Assembly (NCBI RefSeq): GCF_001280085.1
Contig: NZ_LGED01000237.1
Coordinates: 1-42,318 of the forward strand
Reading direction: 5' to 3'
DNA from: Saccharothrix sp. NRRL B-16348
GTDB taxonomy: Bacteria > Actinomycetota > Actinomycetes > Mycobacteriales > Pseudonocardiaceae
DNA length: 42,318 bases
Shown here piece after piece: positions 33,803-41,401 of the stretch. The notes beneath the pieces are model-generated. The model ran no database searches. It saw only the letters and a program-made list of their open reading frames with translations, and was not told the DNA's origin. How positions within the stretch are numbered: the first letter of the stretch is position 1; every line of letters begins with the position of its first letter. A program made the position numbers and the translations under genes.

Positions 33803-36010
33803 TCAGCGGCTGGTGATCGGCCGGTGGAAGTTCGCGCGGTCGACCAGCAGCGAACGGTCCGCGCGGGTGGCGGCCTGCCGGGCCAGCGCGCGGTACGACT
33901 GCTCGACGTTCAACCGCAACGGCGCGGAGTCGCGGCCCCCGGCCAGCGAGACGACGAGCGCCGCCTCCCGCACCGTGGTCTCCAGCCGCACGCGCGCCTC
34001 GCCCGAGGACGCGCCCCCGTCGAGGTAGAGGTCGCCCATCCGGTCGGTGGCGGCGGCGAGGTCCGCGTCGGTGGGCGGGAGGACACCGACGTCGGCCCGG
34101 ATGCCGCCGCTGAGCACCCGGACGGCTGCGATGCGCGCCGCGTCGAAGTACCGCGAAGCTTGCGGCGTCTCGTCGAGCAACCCCACCGCGCCGGCCCGGT
34201 CGCCGCGCGCGAGCCGCACCCTGGCCAGCCCGAACACCGCGCTCACCACCGACCGGTCGCGCCGCCACACCGCCTCGTACAGCTCCTCGGCCCGGTCGAA
34301 GTCGCGGGCGTGCTCCGCGCAGTACGCCAGCGCGAGCTTGGGCGCGTCCTCACCCGGCAGCCACGAGTACACGTCGTCGAACGCCTGCCGCGCCGCGTCG
34401 ACCTCCTCGCTCGCCAGCGCGATCAGGCCCTCGTGCCACCGCACCCGCCAGTCCTTGCCGAGCAGGCCGCGTGCCTGCGTCAGGCTCTCCCGGGCCGCGG
34501 CGACGTCCGCCGCGGCCAGCGCCGCCCGGCAGCGCACGAGCGCGGTCTCCGGCGAGGTCAGGTTGTCGCTGTCCAGCCGCGCGATCAGGCGCCGGGGGTC
34601 CTCGGTGTCGGCGGCGGCCAGCACGTCGGCGGCCGGGTCGTCCGCGGTGGCGCGCGGCACCGGCAACCCGACCGCGACCGCGTCGGCGGCCGGCCTGCCG
34701 TCGGACAGCTCGGTCTCGGCGAGCACGTCGACCGCGCGCCCGGTCCACGTGGTCAGTGCCGGCACCGCGCCGAGCCCGGCGTCCAGCAGCGTCGTCGTGT
34801 GCACGAACACCGTCGACGGCTCCGGTCGCGGCACACCGTCGCGCAACGACGCCACCTCGCGCAGCACACCGCGCAACTGGTCGGCCATCTCCGCCGCCGA
34901 GCCGTAGCGCTGGTCCGGTTCGGGGTGCTTGGCCCGTTCGTAGGCGCGGAGGAACGAGCTCAGCCCCACCGCGAGGTGCGAGCGCTCGGGCTCGTCGTGG
35001 TCGGCGGTCGCGTAGTCCAGCCTCCGCAGCATCACGCCGAGCGTGTGCAGGTCGGACTGCACGGTCAGGCCGCGCTCGGCGATCTCCCGCTCGTCCACCT
35101 GGTACGGCCGGGTGCCGACGATCTTGCTGCTCCGGTCGCCGATCCGGCGCACCGCGCCGAGGTCGATGAGCTTCACCCGGTTGCCGCGCTCGCCGTACTT
35201 GCCGGAGCGGATGATCACGTTGTCGGGCTTCAGGTCGCAGTACAGGAACCCGCGCTCGTGCAGGTAGTCGAACGCGGCCAGCAGTTGCAGCCCGGCGGCG
35301 ATCACGTGCTCGGTGCGCAGCGGCTCGCCCAGCGGCACCATGCCGCGGGTCGACAGCTCGGCGACCTCTTCGAGCACGAGCCCGTCCACGTACTCCATCA
35401 CGATGTACGCGCGGTCCTGGCCGGTGTGCGCGTCCGGGTGGCTGACGAAGTTGTAGATCCGCACGATGTTCGGGTGGTCCAGCAGCGTCAGCGCCTGGCG
35501 CTCCTTGGTCGAGATCTCCAGGTCGGCGACGTCGATGAGGCCCTTGAGCACCACCGGGTTGTCGTCCAGGTGCGTGTCCCTGGCCAGGTAGATCCAGCCG
35601 AGGCCGCCGCGCGCGAAGCAGCCGACCACGTGGTACTGGTCGGCCACCAGCGCGCCCGGTTCCAGGCTGGGCAGGAACGAGAACGGCGTGCCGCAGGCCA
35701 GGCAGAACCCCGAGTCGCGCTTGGGCAGCGCGGTCCGGTCGTGGCACTGGTCGTTGGGGCACAGGCGGGTGCGCACCGGCACGCGCGGGTCGGTGATGAT
35801 CCGGCTGGTCGGGTCCTTGAAGTCGAACACGGGCAACGACATCGGGTCGCCGGTGTGCGAACGGCGGCTGCTCGCCGTGGTGCTCGTCGTGGTGCTCGAC
35901 GGCCGGGCCGGCCTCTGGGCGGAAGCACCGCGCACCACCGCGGGTTCGCCGCAGTCGACGCAGAACCCGGTGTCGTCGACGGCCCCACCGCACTGGGTGC
36001 ACGCGGTCAT
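33803..36010 (-). CDS. pknG: PknG-like Ser/Thr kinase with zinc ribbons and TPR
   Basis: A 735-residue soluble kinase of PknG architecture. An extra N-terminal zinc ribbon (C4, C7, C17, C20) precedes the rubredoxin-like site (C84-x4-C89 and C103-x2-C106; the first pair has x4 instead of the usual x2). The kinase domain (about 125-390) has the glycine loop ARGGLGWIY, K156, the catalytic YCDLKPDN with D259, and DLG at 283-285. The GT-PYQVDE activation segment lacks the usual APE. The TPR-like region covers about 430-735. The ATG overlaps the protease stop as ATGA. In mycobacteria PknG controls glutamate metabolism through GarA, downstream of GlnX/GlnH, which lie convergent here. Confidence 0.85.
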   Translation of the reverse strand: MTACTQCGGAVDDTGFCVDCGEPAVVRGASAQRPARPSSTTTSTTASSRRSHTGDPMSLPVFDFKDPTSRIITDPRVPVRTRLCPNDQCHDRTALPKRDSGFCLACGTPFSFLPSLEPGALVADQYHVVGCFARGGLGWIYLARDTHLDDNPVVLKGLIDVADLEISTKERQALTLLDHPNIVRIYNFVSHPDAHTGQDRAYIVMEYVDGLVLEEVAELSTRGMVPLGEPLRTEHVIAAGLQLLAAFDYLHERGFLYCDLKPDNVIIRSGKYGERGNRVKLIDLGAVRRIGDRSSKIVGTRPYQVDEREIAERGLTVQSDLHTLGVMLRRLDYATADHDEPERSHLAVGLSSFLRAYERAKHPEPDQRYGSAAEMADQLRGVLREVASLRDGVPRPEPSTVFVHTTTLLDAGLGAVPALTTWTGRAVDVLAETELSDGRPAADAVAVGLPVPRATADDPAADVLAAADTEDPRRLIARLDSDNLTSPETALVRCRAALAAADVAAARESLTQARGLLGKDWRVRWHEGLIALASEEVDAARQAFDDVYSWLPGEDAPKLALAYCAEHARDFDRAEELYEAVWRRDRSVVSAVFGLARVRLARGDRAGAVGLLDETPQASRYFDAARIAAVRVLSGGIRADVGVLPPTDADLAAATDRMGDLYLDGGASSGEARVRLETTVREAALVVSLAGGRDSAPLRLNVEQSYRALARQAATRADRSLLVDRANFHRPITSR

Positions 36011-37512
36011 CCCTGATCCCCTTTCCCCGAACGCCGCCGCACCGCCGCCTCGCAGGCCTGCACGGCCCGCAGCGCCACCGCCAGGTCGGCCGGTTCGGCC
36101 TCCAGTGCCGCGTGCGCCCTGCGGTGGTGCTTGTCGAGCTCGACGTCCTCGGCGAAACCCGCCGCGGCGGCCCTCGCCTGCGCCGTCGCCAGCCGCCCGC
36201 GCAGCACGGACAACTCGTTCCGCACGTGCCGCAGCGCCGCACGTTCGCGCTCGGTCCGCGTGACCGCCTGGTGGAACCGCGGCAGCTTCCGCTCGACGAG
36301 CTGCCAGTCCGCCGCGGCGGCGCGGCGCAACGCGCTCAGCCCGATCCGCAGCTTGGTGGCCGCGGTGTCCGGGTCCTCCCGCATCAGCTCGGTCACCCGC
36401 TCGACGAGCCCGTCCAGCCGCGTCACGACCGCGGCCCGGGCCAGCTCCCGCGCGGCGACCAGGTCCGCGGCGTCCTCGTCGCGGAAGCCCAGCACCAGCC
36501 GTGCCCCGCTCGCCACCATCGGCCTGCCGACGTGGTCGAGCAGCGACTTGGGTTCACGGGCCGTGTCGACGCCGTCGATCACCACCGTCATCGGCGGGGT
36601 GCCCTCCCGCACGCGTTCGGTGCTGGAGCCGCGGCTGACCAGCCCGGCCCGGTCGACGATCCGGCGCGAGACCTCCTCGGTGGTCAGGCCCTCGACGTTG
36701 ATCGCGAGGTCGGGCGCGGGCGACTCGCCGACGGTGGAGAACGTGACCGCGTCCTGGAGGTGTTCCAGGTCCTCGCCCACGATGATCAGCACCGCGCCGC
36801 CGTCCTGCCTGCGGGCGAGCCAGTCCATCAGCCCCCGCACCCTGTCGTTGTAGTGGGCCGTGCGCTTCTTGAAGCGCTCGTCGATGCCGTCGTCGCCGAC
36901 CACCCAGCGCGACAGCACGGGCAGGTTCTGCTCGATCGCCGCGACCGGGATCATCCACGACAGCCCGGCGCCGTCGTCGGTGTACTCGCTGACCACGATG
37001 CCCAGCACGTGCCCGTTCGCGTCGTCGGCCACCCCGGCGCCGCTGAACCCCCGCTGCACCCGGTGCCCGTTGCCGCCGTTCATCTGCTGCCACTCGGTGC
37101 CCGCCAGGCCGGAGAGCGTCATCGTCGCCCAGGCGCCGACCTCTTCCAGACCACGCGGGAAGCCCTGTGCGTGCACGGACCTGTTCCACGTCATGGCGAC
37201 CTTGCGCAACGTCGCCGGGCGCACCCCCGGCTGTGGGGTCGACAGGCGCAGCAAGGCCACGTCACCGCGCTCGTGCTGCGGCTCGGCGTGCTCGACGATG
37301 TGAGCGGCGCTCACCGGAATCCCCGGCAGGCCGACCATCTCGACGGTGAGGTCTTCGGCGGCCAGCGCGACATGGGCGCACGTGAGCACGTGCTCGCTGT
37401 CCAGCAGCACGCCCGCACCCAACACACCGCGCCGCCCGCGGCACCGAAGCCGCACCCGCCACTCCTCCGCTCCGTGCGGGAACGGCCCGGCACGGCCCTC
37501 ACCGGCGATCAT
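36007..37512 (-). CDS. Trypsin-like protein with C-terminal NTPase-like or helical region
   Basis: A 501-residue protein without signal peptide. Residues about 15-215 are a trypsin-like fold with the triad H47 (LTCAHV), D84 (ERGDVALL) and S157 (RGFSGAGV). Residues about 225-400 resemble an NTPase region: VLIIVGED and a Walker-B-like VVIDGVD, but no Walker A glycine loop, so it may be inactive. The end (about 400-500) is helical and Arg/Ala-rich. The ATG at 37512 is the first gene of the four-gene operon. Proteases of this kind with Trypco partners belong to actinomycete conflict systems. Substrate and trigger are unknown. Confidence 0.75.
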   Translation of the reverse strand: MIAGEGRAGPFPHGAEEWRVRLRCRGRRGVLGAGVLLDSEHVLTCAHVALAAEDLTVEMVGLPGIPVSAAHIVEHAEPQHERGDVALLRLSTPQPGVRPATLRKVAMTWNRSVHAQGFPRGLEEVGAWATMTLSGLAGTEWQQMNGGNGHRVQRGFSGAGVADDANGHVLGIVVSEYTDDGAGLSWMIPVAAIEQNLPVLSRWVVGDDGIDERFKKRTAHYNDRVRGLMDWLARRQDGGAVLIIVGEDLEHLQDAVTFSTVGESPAPDLAINVEGLTTEEVSRRIVDRAGLVSRGSSTERVREGTPPMTVVIDGVDTAREPKSLLDHVGRPMVASGARLVLGFRDEDAADLVAARELARAAVVTRLDGLVERVTELMREDPDTAATKLRIGLSALRRAAAADWQLVERKLPRFHQAVTRTERERAALRHVRNELSVLRGRLATAQARAAAAGFAEDVELDKHHRRAHAALEAEPADLAVALRAVQACEAAVRRRSGKGDQG

Positions 37513-37578
37513 GGCCGCACACTAGGCGCGGTTCCCCGGTGACGATCACCGTTTAGGTGCGAAAACCCCCGAACGGCG

Positions 37579-37592
37579 TAGGAACGCTCCCA
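37579..37592. promoter_or_regulatory. CebR-like operator candidate (imperfect)
   Basis: TAGGAACGCTCCCA matches 12 of 14 bases of the CebR consensus TGGGAGCGCTCCCA, the operator of the cellobiose-responsive LacI regulator of Streptomyces. It lies 67 bases upstream of the leftward protease gene and 467 bases from the GH62 start, so its target gene is uncertain. Confidence 0.4.
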
Positions 37593-37800
37593 GGCCACGA
37601 GCCGTGACGGAGCTGCGTGGGCCTGCGTGTTCGCTGACGGTCGCCGCGGTCGCCGCGGTCGGCAGGGGGCGGCAGGGGCCGGCTGTGCGGCTGCGGGAGC
37701 GGAGGTGGCCGAGCCGACGGCGCTGTGCCCCTTCTTCTTCCACGCAAGGGCGCCCGCAGCTAAATAGTTAGCGCCGGTTTTAGCTATTCGACAATGCGTT

Positions 37801-37839
37801 CGAAGCGTTCGACTGCTTACCCGTACGAAACATTTTCGT
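37801..37839. promoter_or_regulatory. XlnR/BxlR-like operator candidates
   Basis: Two inverted repeats lie 220-260 bases before the GH62 start: CGAA-N3-TTCG at 37801-37811 and ACGAAA-CAT-TTTCGT at 37825-37839 (perfect arms). They resemble the CGAA/TTCG sites bound by LacI-family xylan regulators in Streptomyces. The preceding GCGTTCGA is present as a tandem direct repeat. This suits an arabinoxylan-acting enzyme but is inferred. Confidence 0.45.
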
Positions 37840-38059
37840 CGCATCTTGACCGTACGGAGATCATCCCTCACAGTTTGATGAATGCGACCCGCACCCGTGG
37901 GCACCTCAGTCCTGCGCCCGTCCTTGGGACTCGGATTGTCCACGCAGCCGTAATAGTTGTCCGTTCAGAGGGTGCGTGCTGGACCACTCGGTGCAAGCGG
38001 TCGCGTGAACGTTGTCCCTGCCGCGGTTCGCCCCCGCCTCGACGAAGAGGAGCCCGCTC

Positions 38060-39586
38060 ATGGCCAGATCAGGCCACCCGCCCACCGCCGTCCCGCGAGC
38101 CCGCAGGCGTCGCTTGGCCGGTGCCACCGCCGTTGTCGCCGTGTTGCTCGGCGGGATGGTGGCGGCGCTCAACGCGGCACCCGCGTCGGCGGCGACCGTT
38201 GACACGAACGCCTGGTACGTGCTGGTCAACCGCAACAGCGGCAAGGCGTTGGACGTCTACAACCTCGCGACGAGCGACGGCGCCCGCATCACCCAGTGGA
38301 CCCGCAACGACGGCAACCAGCAGCAGTGGCAGTTCGTCGACTCCGGCGGCGGCTACTACCGGGTGAAGTCGCGGCTGTCGGGCAAGGTCCTCGACGTGCA
38401 CAACTTCTCCACCGCCGACGGCGGCGCCATCGTCCAGTGGGCCGACCTCAACGGCACCAACCAGCAGTTCCGCCTCGCCGACTCCGACAGCGGCTACGTG
38501 CGCCTGATCAACCGCAACAGCAACAAGGCGGTCGAGGTCCAGGGCGCGTCCACCGCCGACGGCGGCAACGTCGTGCAGTACAGCGACTGGGGCGGCGCCA
38601 ACCAGCAGTGGCAGTTCGTGCGCGTCGGTGGCGGGAACCCCACCACCACCACGACGACGACTTCGACGCCCGGCACGTGTTCGCTGCCGTCGACCTACCG
38701 CTGGTCGTCCACGGGATCGCTGGCCAACCCGAAGTCGGGGTGGGTTTCGCTCAAGGACTTCACCCACGTCATGCACAACGGCAAGCACCTGGTCTACGCC
38801 ACGACGCACGACTTCGGGTCGAGTTGGGGTTCGATGAACTTCACCTCGTTCACGAACTGGTCCGACATGGCGTCGACGCCGCAGAACGGGATGAATTCCG
38901 GCGCGGTCGCTTCCACGCTGTTCTACTTCGCCCCGAAGAACATCTGGGTGCTCGCTTACCAGTGGGGTGGGACCGCGTTCACCTACCGGACGTCGAGCGA
39001 CCCCAGCAACGCGAACGGCTGGTCGTCCCCGCAGGTTCTTTCCACGGCGAGCATCACCGGTTCCGGCACTGGTCCGATCGACCAGACGGTCATCGGTGAC
39101 GGCCAGAACATGTACCTGTTCTTCGCCGGCGACAACGGCAAGATCTACCGCCAGGTGATGCCGATCGGGAACTTCCCGAGCAGCTTCGGCTCGTCCTACA
39201 CGACGATCATGAGCGACACCCAGGCGAACCTGTTCGAGGGCGTCGAGGTGTACAAGGTCCAGGGCCAGAACCAGTACCTGATGATCGTCGAGGCGATGGG
39301 TTCGAGGGGACGTTACTTCCGCTCGTTCACGTCCAGCAGCCTGGGCGGTTCGTGGACCCCGCAGGCCGCCACCGAGAGCAACCCGTTCGCGGGCAAGGCC
39401 AACAGCGGCGCGACCTGGACCAACGACATCAGTCACGGTGACCTGATCCGCAACAACCCCGACCAGACCAAGACGATCGACCCCTGCAACCTGCAGCTGC
39501 TCTACCAAGGCCGCAGCCCCAGCTCCGACGGCGTGGACTACGGCCTCCTGCCGTACCGACCGGGCCTGCTGACGCTGCAGCGCTGA
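38060..39586 (+). CDS. Secreted CBM13-GH62 alpha-L-arabinofuranosidase
   Basis: A 508-residue secreted enzyme. The signal peptide (about 1-38, twin Arg-rich n-region, ending NAAPASA) is followed by a ricin-type CBM13 domain (about 40-195) with three QW repeats, and a Thr-rich linker. The GH62 five-blade propeller follows (about 205-508): [25 protein letters not shown] carries the catalytic base Asp, and [11 protein letters not shown] carries the acid Glu. It removes arabinose from arabinoxylan or arabinan outside the cell. The ATG at 38060 is preceded by AAGAGGAG; an earlier start at 38012 would bury the signal peptide. A terminator follows. The lectin closely resembles the one at the left edge of the window. 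Confidence 0.93.
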   Translation: MARSGHPPTAVPRARRRRLAGATAVVAVLLGGMVAALNAAPASAATVDTNAWYVLVNRNSGKALDVYNLATSDGARITQWTRNDGNQQQWQFVDSGGGYYRVKSRLSGKVLDVHNFSTADGGAIVQWADLNGTNQQFRLADSDSGYVRLINRNSNKAVEVQGASTADGGNVVQYSDWGGANQQWQFVRVGGGNPTTTTTTTSTPGTCSLPSTYRWSSTGSLANPKSGWVSLKDFTHVMHNGKHLVYATTHDFGSSWGSMNFTSFTNWSDMASTPQNGMNSGAVASTLFYFAPKNIWVLAYQWGGTAFTYRTSSDPSNANGWSSPQVLSTASITGSGTGPIDQTVIGDGQNMYLFFAGDNGKIYRQVMPIGNFPSSFGSSYTTIMSDTQANLFEGVEVYKVQGQNQYLMIVEAMGSRGRYFRSFTSSSLGGSWTPQAATESNPFAGKANSGATWTNDISHGDLIRNNPDQTKTIDPCNLQLLYQGRSPSSDGVDYGLLPYRPGLLTLQR

Positions 39587-39622
39587 TCACGCTGATGACC
39601 TGACGCAGGTCTGCCCGACCAA

Positions 39623-39662
39623 GCCGGCGCCCTCACCCCTCACCGGGGGTGGGGGCGCCGGC
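39623..39662. terminator. Terminator of the GH62 gene
   Basis: A 17-base stem with one G-U wobble (39623-39639 with 39646-39662) and a six-base loop starts 37 bases after the GH62 stop. It is GC-rich and lacks a T-tract, as usual in actinomycetes. Confidence 0.82.
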
Positions 39663-39881
39663 CTGTGTGGCGTCGGAACCCGGTGGCGACGTCGACGTTC
39701 CGGGGGAATTTGTGGCACGACGTGACGCTTGCCGTTCATGTTTGTGAATCATTTTGACGCGGCGACCTGATCGATTAAAGTCCCGCCGAATTGGGGTGCG
39801 GGCGTTCAAGCAGGTGAACAAACCGGCGGTTGTTCATCATTGTGAATGTTGTTGCTTGTTGCGTAACCTTGCGCAATGCTC

Positions 39882-39895
39882 TGGGAGCGTTCCCA
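39882..39895. promoter_or_regulatory. CebR-like operator of the PL3 gene
   Basis: TGGGAGCGTTCCCA differs from the CebR consensus TGGGAGCGCTCCCA in one central base, and the palindrome extends by one more C-G pair on each side. It lies 92 bases upstream of the pectate lyase start. This predicts control by a LacI-family regulator responding to cello-oligosaccharides, although the enzyme acts on pectin. Confidence 0.7.
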
Positions 39896-39965
39896 GACAT
39901 GATCCGCCATCGCTCGAATCGGCGCTGTCGCGATCGGCGCCGCCTGGGCTCGCGGTCGGACAGTC

Positions 39966-39990
39966 CTGCTCGCAAGGAGGCGATGCATGA
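39966..39990 (+). repeat. Duplicated leader, copy 1
   Basis: Twenty-five bases that include the ribosome site AAGGAGG (39974-39980) and the start codon of the PL3 gene are identical to 41377-41401 before the PL1 gene. It suggests tandem duplication of the 5' module (leader, signal peptide, CBM2). Confidence 0.85.
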
Positions 39991-41189
39991 GTCTGCGCAT
40001 GGGTAAGCACAAGAAGAGCCGTACCGCCGGTGTTGCCGCGGCCGTGTCGGTGGCGGCGCTGACCGGTGGCCTGGTGATGGCAGCGGGCACCAACGCCAAC
40101 GCGGCCGTCGGGTGCCGGGTGGACTACGCGGTGACCAGCCAGTGGCAGGGTGGGTTCGGCGCCAACATCACGATCACGAACCTGGGTGACGCGCTGTCGT
40201 CCTGGACGCTGAAGTGGAGCTTCGCGGCCGGTCAGCAGGTCACGCAGCTGTGGGGTGGCGAGTTCTCCCAGTCGGGCAGCACGGTGACGGTCCGCAACGC
40301 GAGCTACAACGGCTCGCTGGCCACGGGCGCGTCGGTCACGCCCGGCTTCAACGGCTCCTGGACGGGCGCCAACCCCGCGCCGTCGTCGTTCACGCTCAAC
40401 GGCGTGGCGTGCACCGGCTCGACCACCGGCACCTCGACGTCCACGAGCACGTCCACCAGCACGTCCACGAGCACCAGCACCAGCACGACGACCACCACGC
40501 CGGGTGGTGGCGGTGACGGCAGTGGTCCGTGGCCCACGGACACGGGCAGCGTGCACCAGACGACGACCCGCAACGCCGGGACGTTCTTCGACGGTGGGAT
40601 GAAGCGGTTCTACGGCATCGGCGACGGCGGCCAAGGCGAAAGCCAGGACCCGATGTTCGTGGTGGCGAACGGCGGCACGATCCAGAACGTGATCATCGAC
40701 GCGCCGGCGGGTGACGGGATCCACTGCGAGGGCTCCTGCACGATCCGCAACGTGTGGTGGAACGACGTCGGCGAGGACGCGGCCACGTTCAAGGCGACCA
40801 GTGCCTCGGCGACCTACCTGGTGGACGGTGGTGGGGCGAAGTCGGCGTCGGACAAGGTGTTCCAGCACAACGGCGCGGGCACCGTCACCATCCGCAACTT
40901 CCAGGTGCACAGCGCGGGCAAGTTGTACCGGGCGTGCGGGAACTGCTCGACGTCCTACCAGCGGCACGTGGTGATGGACGGCGTCACCGCACGGTCCACG
41001 AAGGTGCTGGCGGGCATCAACACGAACTGGGGCGACACGGCCCGTTTCTCCCGTATCACGGTGTACGGCAGCACGGTGATCTGCGAGAAGTACCAGGGCG
41101 TGCCCAAGGGCTCCGAGCCCAAGAAGATCGGTGAGGGCGCGGACGGCAAGAACTGCTTCTACTCACCGTCCGACATCACCCAGCGGTAA
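39987..41189 (+). CDS. Secreted CBM2-PL3 pectate lyase
   Basis: A 400-residue secreted enzyme. Signal peptide about 1-39 (GVAAAVSVAALTGGLVMAAG, cut near NANA-A). The CBM2 (about 41-142) begins GCRVDYAVTSQWQGGF and ends at GVACTG; its Trp residues bind cellulose. A Ser/Thr-repeat linker (about 143-170) follows. The PL3 domain (about 180-400) has the family blocks AGTFFDGGMKRFYGI, WWNDVGEDAATFK, SDKVFQHNGAGTV and GKLYRACGNCSTSYQRH. It cleaves polygalacturonate by calcium-dependent beta-elimination. Ribosome site AAGGAGG is six bases before the ATG. The enzyme is probably anchored to cellulose in plant cell walls while attacking pectin. Confidence 0.93.
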   Translation: MSLRMGKHKKSRTAGVAAAVSVAALTGGLVMAAGTNANAAVGCRVDYAVTSQWQGGFGANITITNLGDALSSWTLKWSFAAGQQVTQLWGGEFSQSGSTVTVRNASYNGSLATGASVTPGFNGSWTGANPAPSSFTLNGVACTGSTTGTSTSTSTSTSTSTSTSTSTTTTTPGGGGDGSGPWPTDTGSVHQTTTRNAGTFFDGGMKRFYGIGDGGQGESQDPMFVVANGGTIQNVIIDAPAGDGIHCEGSCTIRNVWWNDVGEDAATFKATSASATYLVDGGGAKSASDKVFQHNGAGTVTIRNFQVHSAGKLYRACGNCSTSYQRHVVMDGVTARSTKVLAGINTNWGDTARFSRITVYGSTVICEKYQGVPKGSEPKKIGEGADGKNCFYSPSDITQR

Positions 41190-41198
41190 CCGGTACGT

Positions 41199-41252
41199 GG
41201 GGCGGTGTGCGGCCACGGGAGAAGTGGATGCTCCCGTGTCCGCAACCGCCCC
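41199..41252. terminator. Terminator of the PL3 gene
   Basis: A long stem pairs 41199-41221 with 41231-41252, with one bulged base and one mismatch and a nine-base loop. It starts ten bases after the PL3 stop and is a strong intrinsic terminator candidate. Confidence 0.85.
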
Positions 41253-41259
41253 CGAACAC

Positions 41260-41305
41260 GGCGGGGTGGTCGGTCCGCATCGGAGCGCCGACCTGCCACC
41301 CCGCC
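41260..41305. terminator. Second hairpin after the PL3 gene
   Basis: Arms GGCGGGGTGG (41260-41269) and CCACCCCGCC (41296-41305) pair perfectly, with inner TCGG/CCGA pairing. It follows the first terminator by eight bases and may be a back-up terminator or a part of the PL1 5' region. Confidence 0.6.
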
Positions 41306-41376
41306 GGCCGCGGTGTCCGCGGTCGACTGTTCCGGGACGGTCTCGGGATGGCTTGGAGGCCTGGATGTTCCGGTCT

Positions 41377-41401
41377 CTGCTCGCAAGGAGGCGATGCATG
41401 A
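41377..41401 (+). repeat. Duplicated leader, copy 2
   Basis: Identical to 39966-39990, containing the ribosome site (41385-41391) and start codon of the PL1 gene. The sequences upstream of the two copies are not similar, so the boundary of duplication or selection lies here. Confidence 0.85.

Larger units (their letters stand above)
37513..38059. other. Divergent intergenic region, protease operon and GH62 gene
   Basis: This 547-base gap holds promoters for the leftward kinase/protease operon and the rightward GH62 gene. It contains a CebR-like near-palindrome (37579-37592), an inverted repeat AGCTAAA-N14-TTTAGCT at 37758-37785 and CGAA/TTCG repeats at 37801-37839. From 37758 to 37880 it is clearly less GC-rich than the genes, as expected of a promoter region. 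No gene is supported. Confidence 0.6.
39587..39986. other. Intergenic region between GH62 and PL3 genes
   Basis: This gap holds the GH62 terminator at 39623-39662, then a less GC-rich promoter region of the PL3 gene with the CebR-like box at 39882-39895 and the shared leader at 39966-39990. No gene is seen. Confidence 0.65.

Noticed and set aside
32162..36016. A 1,284-codon plus-strand open frame and other long frames antisense to the kinase operon.
   Set aside because: They are Arg/Pro/Ala-rich shadows caused by high GC at third positions; the opposite strand carries recognisable PknG, VWA and Trypco1-type proteins.
40427..40500. Tandem repeats that might be a CRISPR or minisatellite.
   Set aside because: They encode the in-frame Ser/Thr linker of the CBM2-PL3 protein; the same holds for 41840-41940. 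There are no spacers.
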